Of a stretch of 64,000 nt of DNA, positions 15,336 to 24,526 are shown one piece after another. This DNA is from Microbacterium sp. ABRD28 (GTDB lineage: Bacteria > Actinomycetota > Actinomycetes > Actinomycetales > Microbacteriaceae). Positions within the stretch are counted from its first letter, which is position 1; every line of letters starts with the position of its first letter. A program made the translations under genes and the position numbers. The notes below the pieces were generated by a model. The model had not been told where the DNA came from, did not search any database, and saw only the letters and a list, made by a program, of their open reading frames with translations. The DNA is taken from the NCBI RefSeq assembly GCF_003850245.1, contig NZ_CP031015.1, positions 806,001 through 870,000 of the forward strand, given 5' to 3'.

Positions 15336-18148
15336 CCGGCTATCCGACTCTGCCTGCGGCGAGCTACCGCGACAACTTCGCGGAGGTGGTTCCCACGGCC
15401 GCGCGGGCGACAGATCGTCTCGCAGCGGCCCACGACGCATCGCATTATCGTCTGGTGCCTCAGCTCGTCGTGGCGCCGGCGACGGTGGGGGATGTTGTCA
15501 CGGTCCTCGAAGTGAGCCGCAGCAACGCCGTGCCGATTACCTTCCGATCGGGCGGGACGAGCTTGTCCGGTCAGGCAGGGACAGAGTCTGTCCTCGTCGA
15601 CACGCGCACCCATTTCCGCACTGTCGCAGTCCTCGATGAGGGGGCGCGTGTACGCACAGGGTCGGGCACGACGGTGCGTGCGGTGAATGCGAGACTGGCG
15701 CGCCACGGCCGTAAGCTCGGGCCGGACCCCGCGAGCGAGATCGCGTGCACGATCGGCGGGGTCATCGCCAACAACTCCAGCGGAATGGCCTGCGGGACCC
15801 ACTCCAACAGTTACCGCACCCTCGAGTCCGTCGTCCTCGTGTTGCCGAGCGGCTCTGTCGTGGACACGGCGGCTGAGGATGCTTCCGAGCGGTTGCGTGC
15901 CCTCGAGCCGCGCCTCTACGACGGGTTGATCGGTCTGCGCGACCGCATTCGGTGCAACGCGGCATCCGTTGCAACCCTCGTGCGGCTCCACTCCATCAAG
16001 AACACGATGGGCTACGGACTGAACGCCTTCCTCGACTACGACGACCCGATCGACATCCTCGCGCACCTCGTCGTGGGGTCTGAAGGGACCCTCGCGTTCG
16101 TCGCCGAAGCGACGTTCCGCACGGTTCCTCTCAAGACGAGCGTCGCAACCGGACTGCTCGTGTTCTCGACGCTCGATGAGGCGACGGCGGCGCTTCCCGC
16201 ACTCGTTGACGCGGGGTTCGCGACGATCGAATTGATGGATGCTGCGTCCCTTCGTGTCGCGCAAAGAGACGCGGATGCACCCGACGACCTCCGCGCCCTG
16301 GCCATCGAACAGAACGCAGCTCTTCTCGTAGAGTTCCAGGAGGAATCGTCCCAGGCTCTGGAGCGACAGCTCGAAGCCGCTACTGGCCTCTTCGCGCATC
16401 TCTCGTTGTCGCGGGCGACGGAGCTGACCACCGATCCGACGACGCGGGCACGTCTGTGGCGCATCAGGAAGGGACTCTTCACGGCGGTCGCGGGCGAACG
16501 CCCGTCGGGGACGACGGCGCTTCTTGAAGACATTGCCGTTCCTGTCGAATGCCTCGGGGAGATGTGCGCGGCGCTGACCGGGTTGTTCGATACCCACGGG
16601 TACGACGACGCGGTCATCTTCGGTCACGCCAAGGACGGCAACGTTCACTTCCTCATCAACGAGCGTTTCGATGATCCCGCAATGGTGCGCAGATACGAAC
16701 GCTTCACTGAGGATCTCGTCGACGCCGTGCTGGCAAGGGGCGGCACGCTCAAAGCTGAGCACGGCACCGGCCGCGTCATGGCCCCCTTTGTGCGGAGGCA
16801 GTACGGCGACGAGCTCTACGAGGTGATGTGGGAGCTGAAGCGGCTCATTGATCCGGACATGCTCTTCAACCGTGGAGTCTTGCTCACGGAGGACCCGGAC
16901 GCCCACCTGAAGAACCTCAAGACGCAGGCGACCGTCGACGTCGAGGTGGATCGGTGCGTCGAGTGTGGGTACTGCGAGCCGGTCTGCCCCTCCCGCGACC
17001 TCACCCTCACGCCGCGCGAACGGATCGTCCTGCGAAGAGAACGGCAACGAGCGATTGATGTCGGGGATGCGGCTCTCGTCGAAGCGCTTGACCGTGAGTA
17101 CGCGTACGACGGCGTCGAGACGTGTGCCGTTGATGGGATGTGTCAGACCGCCTGCCCCGTTCTCATCAACACCGGGGATCTTGTCAGGCGTCTTCGCGCT
17201 GAGGATCAAAACCGTGTGGCGCAGAGAGGTTGGAAGGCGGCGGCGGCAAACTGGGATGCTGTCAGCTCGGTCGGAGGGGTTGCGCTGTCGGTCGCCCAGT
17301 CGCTTCCGTCGGCCCTGCCAGTGGCAGTGACACGAGCGGGGCGCGCACTTGGCGGCGCCGACCTCGTGCCCCAGTACAGTACTGACCTCCCTGGCGGCGG
17401 TCGGCGGCGTCGGCCCAGGCTCGTCGCCGACCCGATCGCGGTCTTCTTTCCTTCGTGCACCGGCACGATGTTCGGCCCCGTCGGAGGCGATGGCGTGGCG
17501 GAGTCCTTTCAGCGCCTGTGCGAGAGAGCGGGCCTTGCGGTGTTGGTGCCTGCGGGGATCGGCGGCATGTGTTGCGGCACGCCGTGGAAGTCCAAAGGAC
17601 TCACCGACGGATACGACCTGATGAAGGCCCGCGTCTCGGAGACGCTCTTCAGCGCGACCGATGGCGGCCGGTTGCCCCTCGTCTGTGACGCATCCTCGTG
17701 CACCGAGGGCCTGGAGATTCTCCTCGCCGCCGCCGACGCACACCAGGTCCGCGTCATCGACGCGGTCGCCTTCGTAGACGAGCACGTGCTCCCTCGTTTG
17801 CCCGATATCGCCAAGCTCGAGTCGATCACATTGCATCCGACCTGCTCCTCCACGCAACTGGGCATCAACACCGCCCTGGAGCGCGTCGCCGCAGCGACAG
17901 CCGACGCCGTCGAGGTGCCGCCGGAATGGGGATGCTGCGGCTTTGCCGGCGACAGAGGGATGCTGCATCCCGAACTTACTCAGAGCGCGACTGCAGCCGA
18001 AGCCGAAGACGTGAAGCGGCTGGGAAGTGCGGCCCACGCGTCCACCAATCGGACCTGCGAAATCGGGATGACCCGCGCCACCGGCCAGAGCTATGAGCAC
18101 ATCCTGCAGGTGCTGGACAGGCAAGTGGAGGCATCCTCACGCTCGTGA
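15332..18148 (+). CDS. FAD- and Fe-S-containing 2-hydroxyacid (D-lactate-type) dehydrogenase
   Basis: A 938-residue single-chain enzyme. It has an FAD-binding PCMH domain near residues 40-230 (FRSGGTSLSGQAG, GGVIANNSSG), an FAD-linked oxidase C-terminal domain to about 530, two [4Fe-4S] motifs (Cys542/545/548/552 and Cys598/604/608), and a C-terminal pair of CCG elements (GMCCGTPW, GCCGFAGD). This is the GlcD-GlcF-type fusion seen in quinone-dependent D-lactate or D-2-hydroxyacid dehydrogenases. The GTG start overlaps the upstream stop. As last gene of the kinase-isomerase operon it probably oxidises a D-2-hydroxyacid made downstream of the aldolase; that link is inference. Confidence 0.9.
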   Translation: MTGYPTLPAASYRDNFAEVVPTAARATDRLAAAHDASHYRLVPQLVVAPATVGDVVTVLEVSRSNAVPITFRSGGTSLSGQAGTESVLVDTRTHFRTVAVLDEGARVRTGSGTTVRAVNARLARHGRKLGPDPASEIACTIGGVIANNSSGMACGTHSNSYRTLESVVLVLPSGSVVDTAAEDASERLRALEPRLYDGLIGLRDRIRCNAASVATLVRLHSIKNTMGYGLNAFLDYDDPIDILAHLVVGSEGTLAFVAEATFRTVPLKTSVATGLLVFSTLDEATAALPALVDAGFATIELMDAASLRVAQRDADAPDDLRALAIEQNAALLVEFQEESSQALERQLEAATGLFAHLSLSRATELTTDPTTRARLWRIRKGLFTAVAGERPSGTTALLEDIAVPVECLGEMCAALTGLFDTHGYDDAVIFGHAKDGNVHFLINERFDDPAMVRRYERFTEDLVDAVLARGGTLKAEHGTGRVMAPFVRRQYGDELYEVMWELKRLIDPDMLFNRGVLLTEDPDAHLKNLKTQATVDVEVDRCVECGYCEPVCPSRDLTLTPRERIVLRRERQRAIDVGDAALVEALDREYAYDGVETCAVDGMCQTACPVLINTGDLVRRLRAEDQNRVAQRGWKAAAANWDAVSSVGGVALSVAQSLPSALPVAVTRAGRALGGADLVPQYSTDLPGGGRRRRPRLVADPIAVFFPSCTGTMFGPVGGDGVAESFQRLCERAGLAVLVPAGIGGMCCGTPWKSKGLTDGYDLMKARVSETLFSATDGGRLPLVCDASSCTEGLEILLAAADAHQVRVIDAVAFVDEHVLPRLPDIAKLESITLHPTCSSTQLGINTALERVAAATADAVEVPPEWGCCGFAGDRGMLHPELTQSATAAEAEDVKRLGSAAHASTNRTCEIGMTRATGQSYEHILQVLDRQVEASSRS

Positions 18149-18757
18149 GTCGGGCCTGCGTCCCGCCAGCGGCGTGGGGCGGGTCGTTAGCGAGCCTGAA
18201 ATGTGGCGCCAGGGAATGGAATGGCCGGTTCTTCGGACTGGTGCTCAACCCCCACCCCTACCTCCTGCGCGCGCTGTACGTCCCCGAGCTGGAGGAGGCG
18301 ACCGATCGCGCCACGAGGATAGCAGCGGAACACAAACGCACCGTGACGAACGATGTGGTTGAGTGCCGCATGGGGAGTCGTATTCTCTGCGGGCTGCACG
18401 CTCGGAGCAGGATCGACGGGCGCTATCACGGGCGGCGCAGGTGCCTTGTTAGTAGGAGTCGCCTGTACGGCGATCGGTCAGTCTGCTTCGATCGGCGCGC
18501 GGAATCGACCAGTTCTGCAGCGCCGCCGACAATTGGAGCGTCGTCGTCGATTCCGAGCATCGCGGTGACCGAGCTGAAGTACGCGGACGGTGCTGCGGAG
18601 GTAGCCCAGCGATGAAGCCAGCTACCCCACCAGCGTGGCGGGAACCATCCACTGGAGCCACCCAGCCCGACACATCCAATGAACCGAAACCCCTTTGGGC
18701 GCTGATGTCGACCGAACCATCTGCAACGCCGCTCCGCACCTAAGGAATACGGCGTCA
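18149..18757. other. Intergenic region with only one small doubtful frame
   Basis: Between the dehydrogenase operon and the broken MFS gene I see no recognisable gene. Codon pattern on both strands is weak. The only item worth noting is a short hydrophobic frame at 18353-18568, listed separately. Confidence 0.5.
18353..18568 (+). CDS. Possible small Gly-rich hydrophobic peptide, unknown
   Basis: The 71-codon frame starts with a 45-residue Gly/Ala-rich hydrophobic segment holding two Cys residues about 20 apart (AGCTLGAGS, GVACTAIG), then turns into an Arg-rich tail that reads as noncoding. A stop codon lies three codons upstream, so the start is fixed at 18353 if the frame is real. There is no good ribosome binding site. 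A bacteriocin-like or membrane peptide is conceivable, but I do not recognise a family and the frame may be chance. Confidence 0.2.
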   Translation: MWLSAAWGVVFSAGCTLGAGSTGAITGGAGALLVGVACTAIGQSASIGARNRPVLQRRRQLERRRRFRASR

Positions 18758-19940
18758 TCATCTGCGGAGGGATTGCGGAGTGCGGTGCTCGCACCCTGCT
18801 GGCCTCGAAAGTGGGAACGCGCTCCGCGGCAGCCACGTCCCGCCCGGATCACCGACCCTCCAGGCGATCGCACCGCTTCGGGCTTTGCCGCGCGGAGGCC
18901 ACTGTGCGGGTGGCGCGTCCATACCGAGGTGGATGCGAGTGCGCTTCCGCTCGATCACGATGAACACGCTGCCAAGAAGCCAGAGCGGCACCTGGGTGAG
19001 GAACGCGACGCGGAATGCATCGAGTGGTTACGTCGCCGGCGTACCCGCGCCTTGCAGGTCCAGCGCGAGTCCGATCGCGAAGATCGCGATGAGCGCCGCC
19101 AGGAACCCGCCCGCGTTCGGCAGCCCCGTCGCGGTGCTCAAGCGATGTCGCGGGTTGTGGGTGCGTGCGTGGTCGAAGGCGATGAGCGACGCGGGACCGC
19201 CCGTGGCGGGTGCCAAAGCGAGAGTGAACAGTAGCCACAGTGGGGCGACGCCCGGATAGAGAATAACCACAGCCCAAGCAGCTACCTGCGCGCCGACGGC
19301 GGGCAGCACCAGGGCACGGGAGCGAAGGTGCGGTATGCGACGCGAGAATTCGCCCATGACCGGCCCGAGGATCATGCCGACGACAACGTAGGTGGACATG
19401 ATGGGCCGACTCAGCGACGGAGCGCCCCTGCGCCGCGGTGAGGAACGGCATGCCACACAGGAGCACAAATGCGGTGCCGGCAAACGGGGTGGTGAAATGC
19501 GACCAGAAGGCGAGACGCGTTCCAGGGTGTGCCCATGCGGCACGAATGCCGATACCAGTGTCGACCGAGGATGTTACAACGCGGACTGCGCCCGTGTCTG
19601 TGTCGACCGAGATGTCTCGGTCGCGATTCGGAGGGTGGTTTCGGATGAGCAGGACAACGAGGACTGCGAAGAGGGCGCCCAGCCCGCCGATGCTGCCGAA
19701 GGTGATGGTCCAGCTCGTCGCATCCAGCAGTGCGGCAAGGGGGATCAGTGCCAGGAGTTGCCCGGCCTGGCCCACGATTCCCGTTAATTGCACCATCAGG
19801 AATCCGCGTTGCGCCGGGAACCGCGTCGCGACCAGCCGGAGCGCGCCGGGGAAGATTGACGCATCGCCAGCGCCGAGCAGAACTCGCGCGAAGATGACGA
19901 TCCAATGCTTGGCGAGACCGCCATGACGATCTGTCCCATC
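18758..19940 (-). pseudogene. MFS transporter pseudogene (truncated, frameshifted, internal stop)
   Basis: The reverse strand encodes major-facilitator helices starting abruptly at LAKHWIVIFARVLLGAGDAS near 19915, so the first helices are missing where the IS3 remnant begins. Near 19400 the reading frame shifts after GMPFLTAAQG and continues with IMSTYVVVGMILGPVMG. At 19028-19030 an in-frame TAA interrupts the protein, yet the same frame continues with FRVAFLTQVPLWLLG, so this is one nonsense change. The frame stays open to 18758, although the natural end was probably nearer 18910. Three independent lesions make a functional product very unlikely. Confidence 0.8.
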
Positions 19941-20557
19941 GCGTCCGAGTGTTGAATGAGCCCGGTGACGTCTTCGCCCGCGCAGTCGCGGATCCAGAGA
20001 GCCATCTCGAGCGCATCCAACGGGAGGTCGGTGGGCATCCGGTTCATGGTCCGCCAGCCCACGATCCTGCGGGAGAACACGTCGGTGACGAACGCGGTGA
20101 ACGCCATCCCCGACCACGTCGGAACATAGGTGAAGTCGACCACCCAGAGCTCGTTCGGCCGGTTCGCGCGGAAGCAGCGCTGCACGTGATCCGGCGGCCG
20201 GAATGCCGCCCCGTCCGCTTTGGTGGTGATGAACTGCTTGCCGCGGCGGATCCCGCGCAGCCCCTGCTGCCGCATGAGCCGTTCGACCGTGCAACGGGCC
20301 ACGACGGTGCCCTGCCGTCGCAGCAGGTGCCAGACCTTCCGGGCGCCGCTGATCCCGCGGCCGAGCTTTCGGTCCCAGAACACCTTCTCGATCTGCACGA
20401 TCATCTCCGCGTCGCTGATCGCCCGCGCCGACGGCGGCCGCTTTTTGAACGCGTAGTAACCGGACGGAGCGATCGGCACGGCATGCTCGCTGAGCACCCG
20501 GCAGATCGGCTCGACCCCGAACCGGTCACGATGATCGTCGATGAACTGAACTACCAC
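19941..20557 (-). pseudogene. IS3-family transposase orfB, 3' truncated
   Basis: The frame starts at MVVQFIDDHRDRFGVEPICRVL and contains the HTH_21 region and the integrase core up to NELWVVDFTYVPTW and GLIQHSDA. Thus the first catalytic Asp and the second Asp region are present, but the final part with the catalytic Glu is gone. Translation would continue into unrelated MFS-derived sequence to 19796. It overlaps orfA by 7 bases, as expected for programmed frameshifting in this family. Not functional as it stands. Confidence 0.85.
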
Positions 20558-20886
20558 GGCAGTCGCGGGTCGAGCTCCCGCGCGAAGAACGACGAGGCCG
20601 CCAACAGAATCTCGTTCGCCCTCTTCAACTCCCGGTTCTCCGCCTCGAGCTGCTTGATCCGAGCCGCATCACTCGTCGTCGTCCCGGGACGCTCGCCCGC
20701 GTCAATCGCGGCCTGCTTGCACCAACCCCGCAGCGTGTCGGAATTGACCCCGACACGCTGCCCGATCCGGACCACTGCCTGATTCAGCGACAGCTCCGGA
20801 TCCTCCTTCCGGGCCTCAGCCACAAGCCGCATCGCACGCTCACGAAGCTCCGGCGGATACTTCCTCTGCGCTGGCATAGTCATCAT
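20551..20886 (-). CDS. IS3-family transposase orfA
   Basis: The 111-residue protein starts MMTMPAQRKYPPELRERAMRL, has a helix-turn-helix (LNQAVVRIGQRVGVNSDTLRGW) and ends in a leucine-zipper-like helix (IKQLEAENRELKRANEIL). It is the DNA-binding subunit that normally forms the transposase by frameshifting into orfB. The gene is intact, but its partner is truncated, so the element can only move if served in trans. Confidence 0.88.
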   Translation of the reverse strand: MMTMPAQRKYPPELRERAMRLVAEARKEDPELSLNQAVVRIGQRVGVNSDTLRGWCKQAAIDAGERPGTTTSDAARIKQLEAENRELKRANEILLAASSFFARELDPRLPW

Positions 20887-20929
20887 CCTCTCGGGGAATC
20901 AGACCCTCCACGAGACCCGGGGCAATTCA

Positions 20930-21469
20930 ATCCGCCGCGGGCGAGGCGGGTCGTGTAGACCATGCCGTTGTCGGTGAGCGTGCCGGTGGGGTACCCGTGT
21001 TCCTGGGGCGGCGGTAGTGAACGTATCGGTCACGGTGCGGCCAGTCACCCGGCGATGTGCGCTCAGGTGCAGGTAGCGGGAGTGGTCATCGAGCCAGCCG
21101 ATCACTTCCACGTCGTGTCCGGTGCTGAGCTGGACGTGGGTGAAGTCGGATTGCGAGAGCTCGTTGGGTCGATCCGCGGAGAACCTGCGCCATGAGGAGC
21201 GCGGTCGTTTCTGAGGCTGCGGGGTGACTCGACCTGCGGCAGTCAGGACCATCTAGACCGTGGCCCGCGAGGTCGTGCCGCTGAGGGGTGCGGTTCGGGC
21301 TTGAGCGGGGCCGCCGGGACTGCGGATCGAACGCGGCCTCGCCCTCCGTGAGCCATCGATGGTGCAGCTTGTGCACGAGCGATTTGGAGACGCCGTACCG
21401 AGTAGCGACCTGCCGGTAGGACAGTCCCTGGACGGTGACGGCTTTGATGAGCACCTCGTACTTGGCCAC
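20930..21469 (-). pseudogene. IS481-family transposase remnant, interrupted by IS3
   Basis: The N-terminal part (MAKYEVLIKAVTVQGLSYRQVATRYGV and on to about 21300) is the helix-turn-helix of IS481 transposases. After an internal loss and frame change, the integrase core resumes as RPNELSQSDFTHVQLSTGHDVEVIGWLDDHSRYL near 21170-21060. A further frameshift follows and the reading breaks off at TTRLARGG, exactly where the IS3 terminus begins at 20929. The C-terminal half is absent. I read this as an older IS481 copy into which IS3 inserted. Confidence 0.75.
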
Positions 21470-21561
21470 CGTTCACGATGTCTCGAGACATCAGACGACG
21501 ACACCACGAGCCGTCCATGATGACCCGAGACATGCGTCCACGATGTCCTGAACCCCAGACA

Positions 21562-21576
21562 CCACCGTCACCGCCA
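21562..21576 (+). repeat. Attachment-type repeat, copy 2
   Basis: CCACCGTCACCGCCA repeats the last 15 bases before and through the tRNA-Ser CCA end (76-90). The following ATAAATCC also matches the sequence after copy 3. It marks the junction between segments A and B. Confidence 0.7.
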
Positions 21577-21625
21577 TAAATCCCTGATCAAGAGGTGCTC
21601 CGAACTCTGTTCAGAGGTATCGAAG

Positions 21626-21656
21626 GAAGGCGTCGCGCCTCGTGCGCGGCGCCTTC
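21626..21656. terminator. Hairpin terminator after att copy 2
   Basis: GAAGGCGTCGCGC pairs with GCGCGGCGCCTTC, giving 13 pairs with one G-T, around a 5-base loop. A related hairpin lies at the same distance after att copy 3. It also sits between segment A and the convergent end of the FMN monooxygenase gene, so it can act as a terminator for that gene. Confidence 0.6.
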
Positions 21657-21682
21657 TCTCGCTTCTCACCGCCGCTGAGGAC

Positions 21683-23005
21683 TCAGGACGACGACAGGTT
21701 CGCGTGCAGCCCGCCTCCCGCGAACTCGGTACGCAGGATGCCGCGGCGCCGCAGAATCGGCACGATCTCGTCGAGCGCGCGGTGCAGCGTGACCGGGTGC
21801 AGGTCGCCCGAGAAGATGAGCCCGTCGTTGTCGGCGTCGTCCCCGAGAGCCTGGATGACATCGGCGAGCTCTTCGGCCGTCCCGACGGTGCCGCTGATGC
21901 CGTCGCCGATGCGGCCGAGCCGTGCCTTGCCGGCGAGGATCTCGCGGAACGGCACGTCGGCGAAGGAGTCGAAGCGACCGCGAAGGCCCTTGATGGTTCC
22001 CTGCGATACGTGTTCGCCGAAGATCGCCGGGTCCAGGGGTCGGTCGAGATCGAGGGTGGTGAGGTCGGTTTCGAGGTCGCTGGACCATGCCTCGGCGACC
22101 GCGAGGAGTGCCGCGTCGTCGGGGTTCGCGGATGCGGCGACGATACGGTCGGCTTCTTCCGTGGAAGACGCGACGATGGGTTTGAAGACGAACATCGTCT
22201 TGATGGCGCCGGGATCGCGGCCGTGTTCGACCGCGTCGGCGCGAACGCGTTCGCGGTAGCCGCGCACGGCCTCGACGTCGAGATTCGACAGGGCGAGCTG
22301 GATGTCCGAGTTCTCACCGGCGAATCGGATGCCGCGCGGCGACCCTCCAGGTGAGGCGATGACCGGCTCGGAGGAGAGCGGCTCGGCGTTCAGCGGACCG
22401 TCGAACGACCAGTACTTGCCGCGGTGCTCGACAGCGCGGATCTTCGTACCGTCGGCGTAGATCTGCGTCTCGGGATCGGCGATCAGTGCTCCGTCACCCC
22501 AGCTGCGCCACAGCAGTCGCAGCGCCTCGAGCCACTCCTGCGCGCGGTCGTAGGCCGCATCGTGCGGCAGGCGATCCTGGCCGAAGTGGTGGGCAGACCC
22601 GACATCGGTCACCACGTTCAGTCCGAGGCGGCCACCGGACAGGTGCTGCAACGAGGCGAACTGACGGGCGGCGGTGTACGGATGCCAGGCGGCGGGGTTG
22701 GCGGTCGGGATGACGCCGAGGTGCTCGGTGGCGGCGAAGAGGTACGGGGCGAGCGTCCACGGATCGTGCTTCGGGCCCCCGTAGGCCTTGCGCACCCGGA
22801 GGTCGAGCGTGGCGGGGCTGATACCGACGGAGAGGGCGTCCTCGATGAGCACGAAGTCGAAACCGGCCTGCTCGAGGGTGCGGGCGCCCTCTTGGTAGAG
22901 CCCGGGTGTGCGCCAGTCGTAGTTCCACTCGTAGTACGGGCGCCCCCATCCGTGAGGGCCGAAGCCGCGCGAGAGGAACCAGCCGAAGTGCTGCTGCTTG
23001 GTCAT
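21683..23005 (-). CDS. LLM-class FMN-dependent monooxygenase (NtaA/DszA-like)
   Basis: The 440-residue protein has a luciferase-like TIM barrel of the NtaA/SnaA/DszA subgroup: GWGRPYYEWNYDWRT near residue 20, HPYTAARQFASLQHLSGGRLGLNVVT near 110-135, and ASPGGSPRGIRFAG near 240. Members use reduced FMN and oxygen to cleave chelators or organosulfur compounds. The start at 23005 overlaps the MetY-type gene by ATGA. A flavin reductase is encoded nearby and could supply reduced FMN. An organosulfur substrate is likely from context; the exact substrate is unknown. Confidence 0.9.
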   Translation of the reverse strand: MTKQQHFGWFLSRGFGPHGWGRPYYEWNYDWRTPGLYQEGARTLEQAGFDFVLIEDALSVGISPATLDLRVRKAYGGPKHDPWTLAPYLFAATEHLGVIPTANPAAWHPYTAARQFASLQHLSGGRLGLNVVTDVGSAHHFGQDRLPHDAAYDRAQEWLEALRLLWRSWGDGALIADPETQIYADGTKIRAVEHRGKYWSFDGPLNAEPLSSEPVIASPGGSPRGIRFAGENSDIQLALSNLDVEAVRGYRERVRADAVEHGRDPGAIKTMFVFKPIVASSTEEADRIVAASANPDDAALLAVAEAWSSDLETDLTTLDLDRPLDPAIFGEHVSQGTIKGLRGRFDSFADVPFREILAGKARLGRIGDGISGTVGTAEELADVIQALGDDADNDGLIFSGDLHPVTLHRALDEIVPILRRRGILRTEFAGGGLHANLSSS

Positions 23006-24324
23006 GCGATCCCCGCGCGCTCGAGGAGATCGGCAGCCTGAACCGCGGCCAGTGCGCGGTCGAGATCCGCGATCAGGTCCTCGACATCCTCCAGGCCGAT
23101 CGAGACGCGCAGAAGTCCCTGCCCGATGCCCGCGGCGACGCGCTCGTCTTCCGTGCGGTGGACGTGCGTGGTCGAGGCGGGGTGAAGCACGAGCGAGCGG
23201 ACGTCGCCGAGGTGGGTCATCCGGGTGAACAGCCGCACGGAATTCGTGAACGTCTTCGCGGCATCCCTCCCGCCCCGCAGAGTGAAGGCGAACACCGACC
23301 CCTGCCCCCGCGGGAGGTACTGCTCCGCCAGTGGCCGGTAGGGGTTGGATGCGAGTCCGCTGTAGTCGACGGACTCGACAGCGGGATGCGCCTCGAGCCA
23401 CTCGGCGATGCGCTGGGCGGACTCGGAGTGCCGCTGCACGCGCAGCGACAGCGTCTCGATGCCCTGAAGGAGCAGGAACGCGGTGAAGGGCGACGGCGAA
23501 GGCCCCTGCCGCAGCGCGACGACCGACCTCGCGTACGCCGAGAACGCGGCGCGGCCGAAGCGATCGGCGACCGTGCGCCCGTCGGGGCCGCGGTCGTCCG
23601 AGAGGTGCGGGTAGCGGCCGTCGGTCGCGGTCCAGTCGATCCTGCCCGCGTCGACGATGACCCCTCCGAGAACCGTGCCGTGGCCGGCGAGGAACTTGCT
23701 CGCCGAGTGCACCACGATGTCCGCACCATGCTCGATCGGCCGCAGAAGGAAGGGAGTGGCGAGTGTGTTGTCGATGATCAACGGGATGCCGTGGCGCTGG
23801 GCGACGGTGGCGACGGCGCGGATGTCGAGGATGTCGTTCTTGGGGTTCGGAATCGACTCGGCGAACAGCACTCGTGTCTCCGGCCGGATGGCCGCCTCCC
23901 ACGCCTCCGGGTCGTTCGCGTCACCGACGAAGGATGTCGTGATGCCCAGTCGGGCGAAGTTGTCGCGGAAGAGCTCGCGAGACCCTTCGTAGATGCTGTT
24001 CGCCGACACGATGTGGTCGCCCGCGCCGACCAGGGCGAGCACCGCGGTGGAGACCGCGGCTTGGCCGCTCCCGACGAGAAGCGCATCCGCGCCGCCCTCG
24101 AGGTCGGCGATGCGCCGCTCGACCGCCGCGCTCGTCGGGTTGCCCGCCCGTGAATAGCTGTAGCCGTCATCGGCCTGGGCGAACCGTTCGTTCGCCTGAT
24201 CGAAGTCGTCGAACACGAATCCGGCCGTCAGATAGATCGGTGTCGCGCGCGGGCGGTGGGACTGGTCAAGTTCCACGCCGGCGTGGATCTGCCGGGTCGC
24301 GAACCCGAGCCCGTCAACGGGCAT
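23002..24324 (-). CDS. O-acetylhomoserine sulfhydrylase-like PLP enzyme (MetY family)
   Basis: A 440-residue Cys/Met-metabolism PLP enzyme. Landmarks are [22 protein letters not shown] (substrate and phosphate site), IIDNTLATP and the PLP lysine in [11 protein letters not shown] (Lys210). The two-residue pattern and length fit O-acetyl-L-homoserine sulfhydrylases, which make homocysteine directly from sulfide. Its gene overlaps the FMN monooxygenase gene, so released sulfur could be captured at once. Homocysteine would then feed the MesD-like methionine synthase of the same segment. Other enzymes of the fold (cystathionine synthase or lyase) cannot be excluded by eye. Confidence 0.88.
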   Translation of the reverse strand: MPVDGLGFATRQIHAGVELDQSHRPRATPIYLTAGFVFDDFDQANERFAQADDGYSYSRAGNPTSAAVERRIADLEGGADALLVGSGQAAVSTAVLALVGAGDHIVSANSIYEGSRELFRDNFARLGITTSFVGDANDPEAWEAAIRPETRVLFAESIPNPKNDILDIRAVATVAQRHGIPLIIDNTLATPFLLRPIEHGADIVVHSASKFLAGHGTVLGGVIVDAGRIDWTATDGRYPHLSDDRGPDGRTVADRFGRAAFSAYARSVVALRQGPSPSPFTAFLLLQGIETLSLRVQRHSESAQRIAEWLEAHPAVESVDYSGLASNPYRPLAEQYLPRGQGSVFAFTLRGGRDAAKTFTNSVRLFTRMTHLGDVRSLVLHPASTTHVHRTEDERVAAGIGQGLLRVSIGLEDVEDLIADLDRALAAVQAADLLERAGIA

Positions 24325-24526
24325 CGACGTTCGCTCCCTCGTCGGTGGGCGAGTCTTCCTCAGCCTGCGAGTTCAGGACGGCGAGGTGCATCGCGTGCCA
24401 AATCTGAAGAGGGGGGATCGAACGCCGGGCAACCATGAAGGGAGAATAGAGCCGCCCTCGGGGCCCCTCCGATCGGTGCGTCACCCGAGGAAACACAGCT
24501 CGTCATCTCGCGTCACAGAGAACTCT
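24325..24526 (-). promoter_or_regulatory. Leader region of the MetY/monooxygenase operon, no riboswitch recognised
   Basis: About 200 bases separate the flavin reductase stop from the MetY start. Length suggests a regulated leader. A 60-codon frame (24314-24496, minus strand) overlaps the MetY start by 11 bases and could be a leader peptide, although it lacks a clear ribosome binding site and Cys- or Met-rich runs. I could not fit a SAM riboswitch core on this strand. Confidence 0.3.

Larger units (their letters stand above)
19941..20929 (-). mobile_element. IS3-family insertion sequence, truncated at one end
   Basis: The orfA end is intact: reading inward from 20929 the sequence begins TGAATTGCCCCGGG, a plausible terminal repeat, and runs into orfA. 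The orfB end is lost, because the transposase frame breaks off after GLIQHSDA near 19950 and is joined to the MFS pseudogene. This looks like a deletion that removed the distal IS end and the start of the MFS gene together. Confidence 0.8.

Noticed and set aside
15164..18124. A 986-codon open frame on the minus strand opposite the dehydrogenase gene
   Set aside because: It is the antisense shadow of a clear FAD/Fe-S enzyme; its translation is Arg/Gly/Asp-rich with no family pattern.
18145..18615. A 156-codon plus-strand frame after the dehydrogenase gene
   Set aside because: No start site, biased but patternless composition, and it overlaps the better (still doubtful) small hydrophobic frame.
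23006..23902. Extension of the FMN monooxygenase frame upstream of 23005
   Set aside because: The extension lies inside the MetY gene in another frame and has no similarity; the ATG at 23005 gives the normal family N terminus.
24410..24480. SAM-riboswitch-like GCCGGGCAACC on the plus strand
   Set aside because: The orientation points away from metY, the flanking helices of known SAM riboswitches cannot be drawn, and the next plus-strand gene is over 700 bases away.
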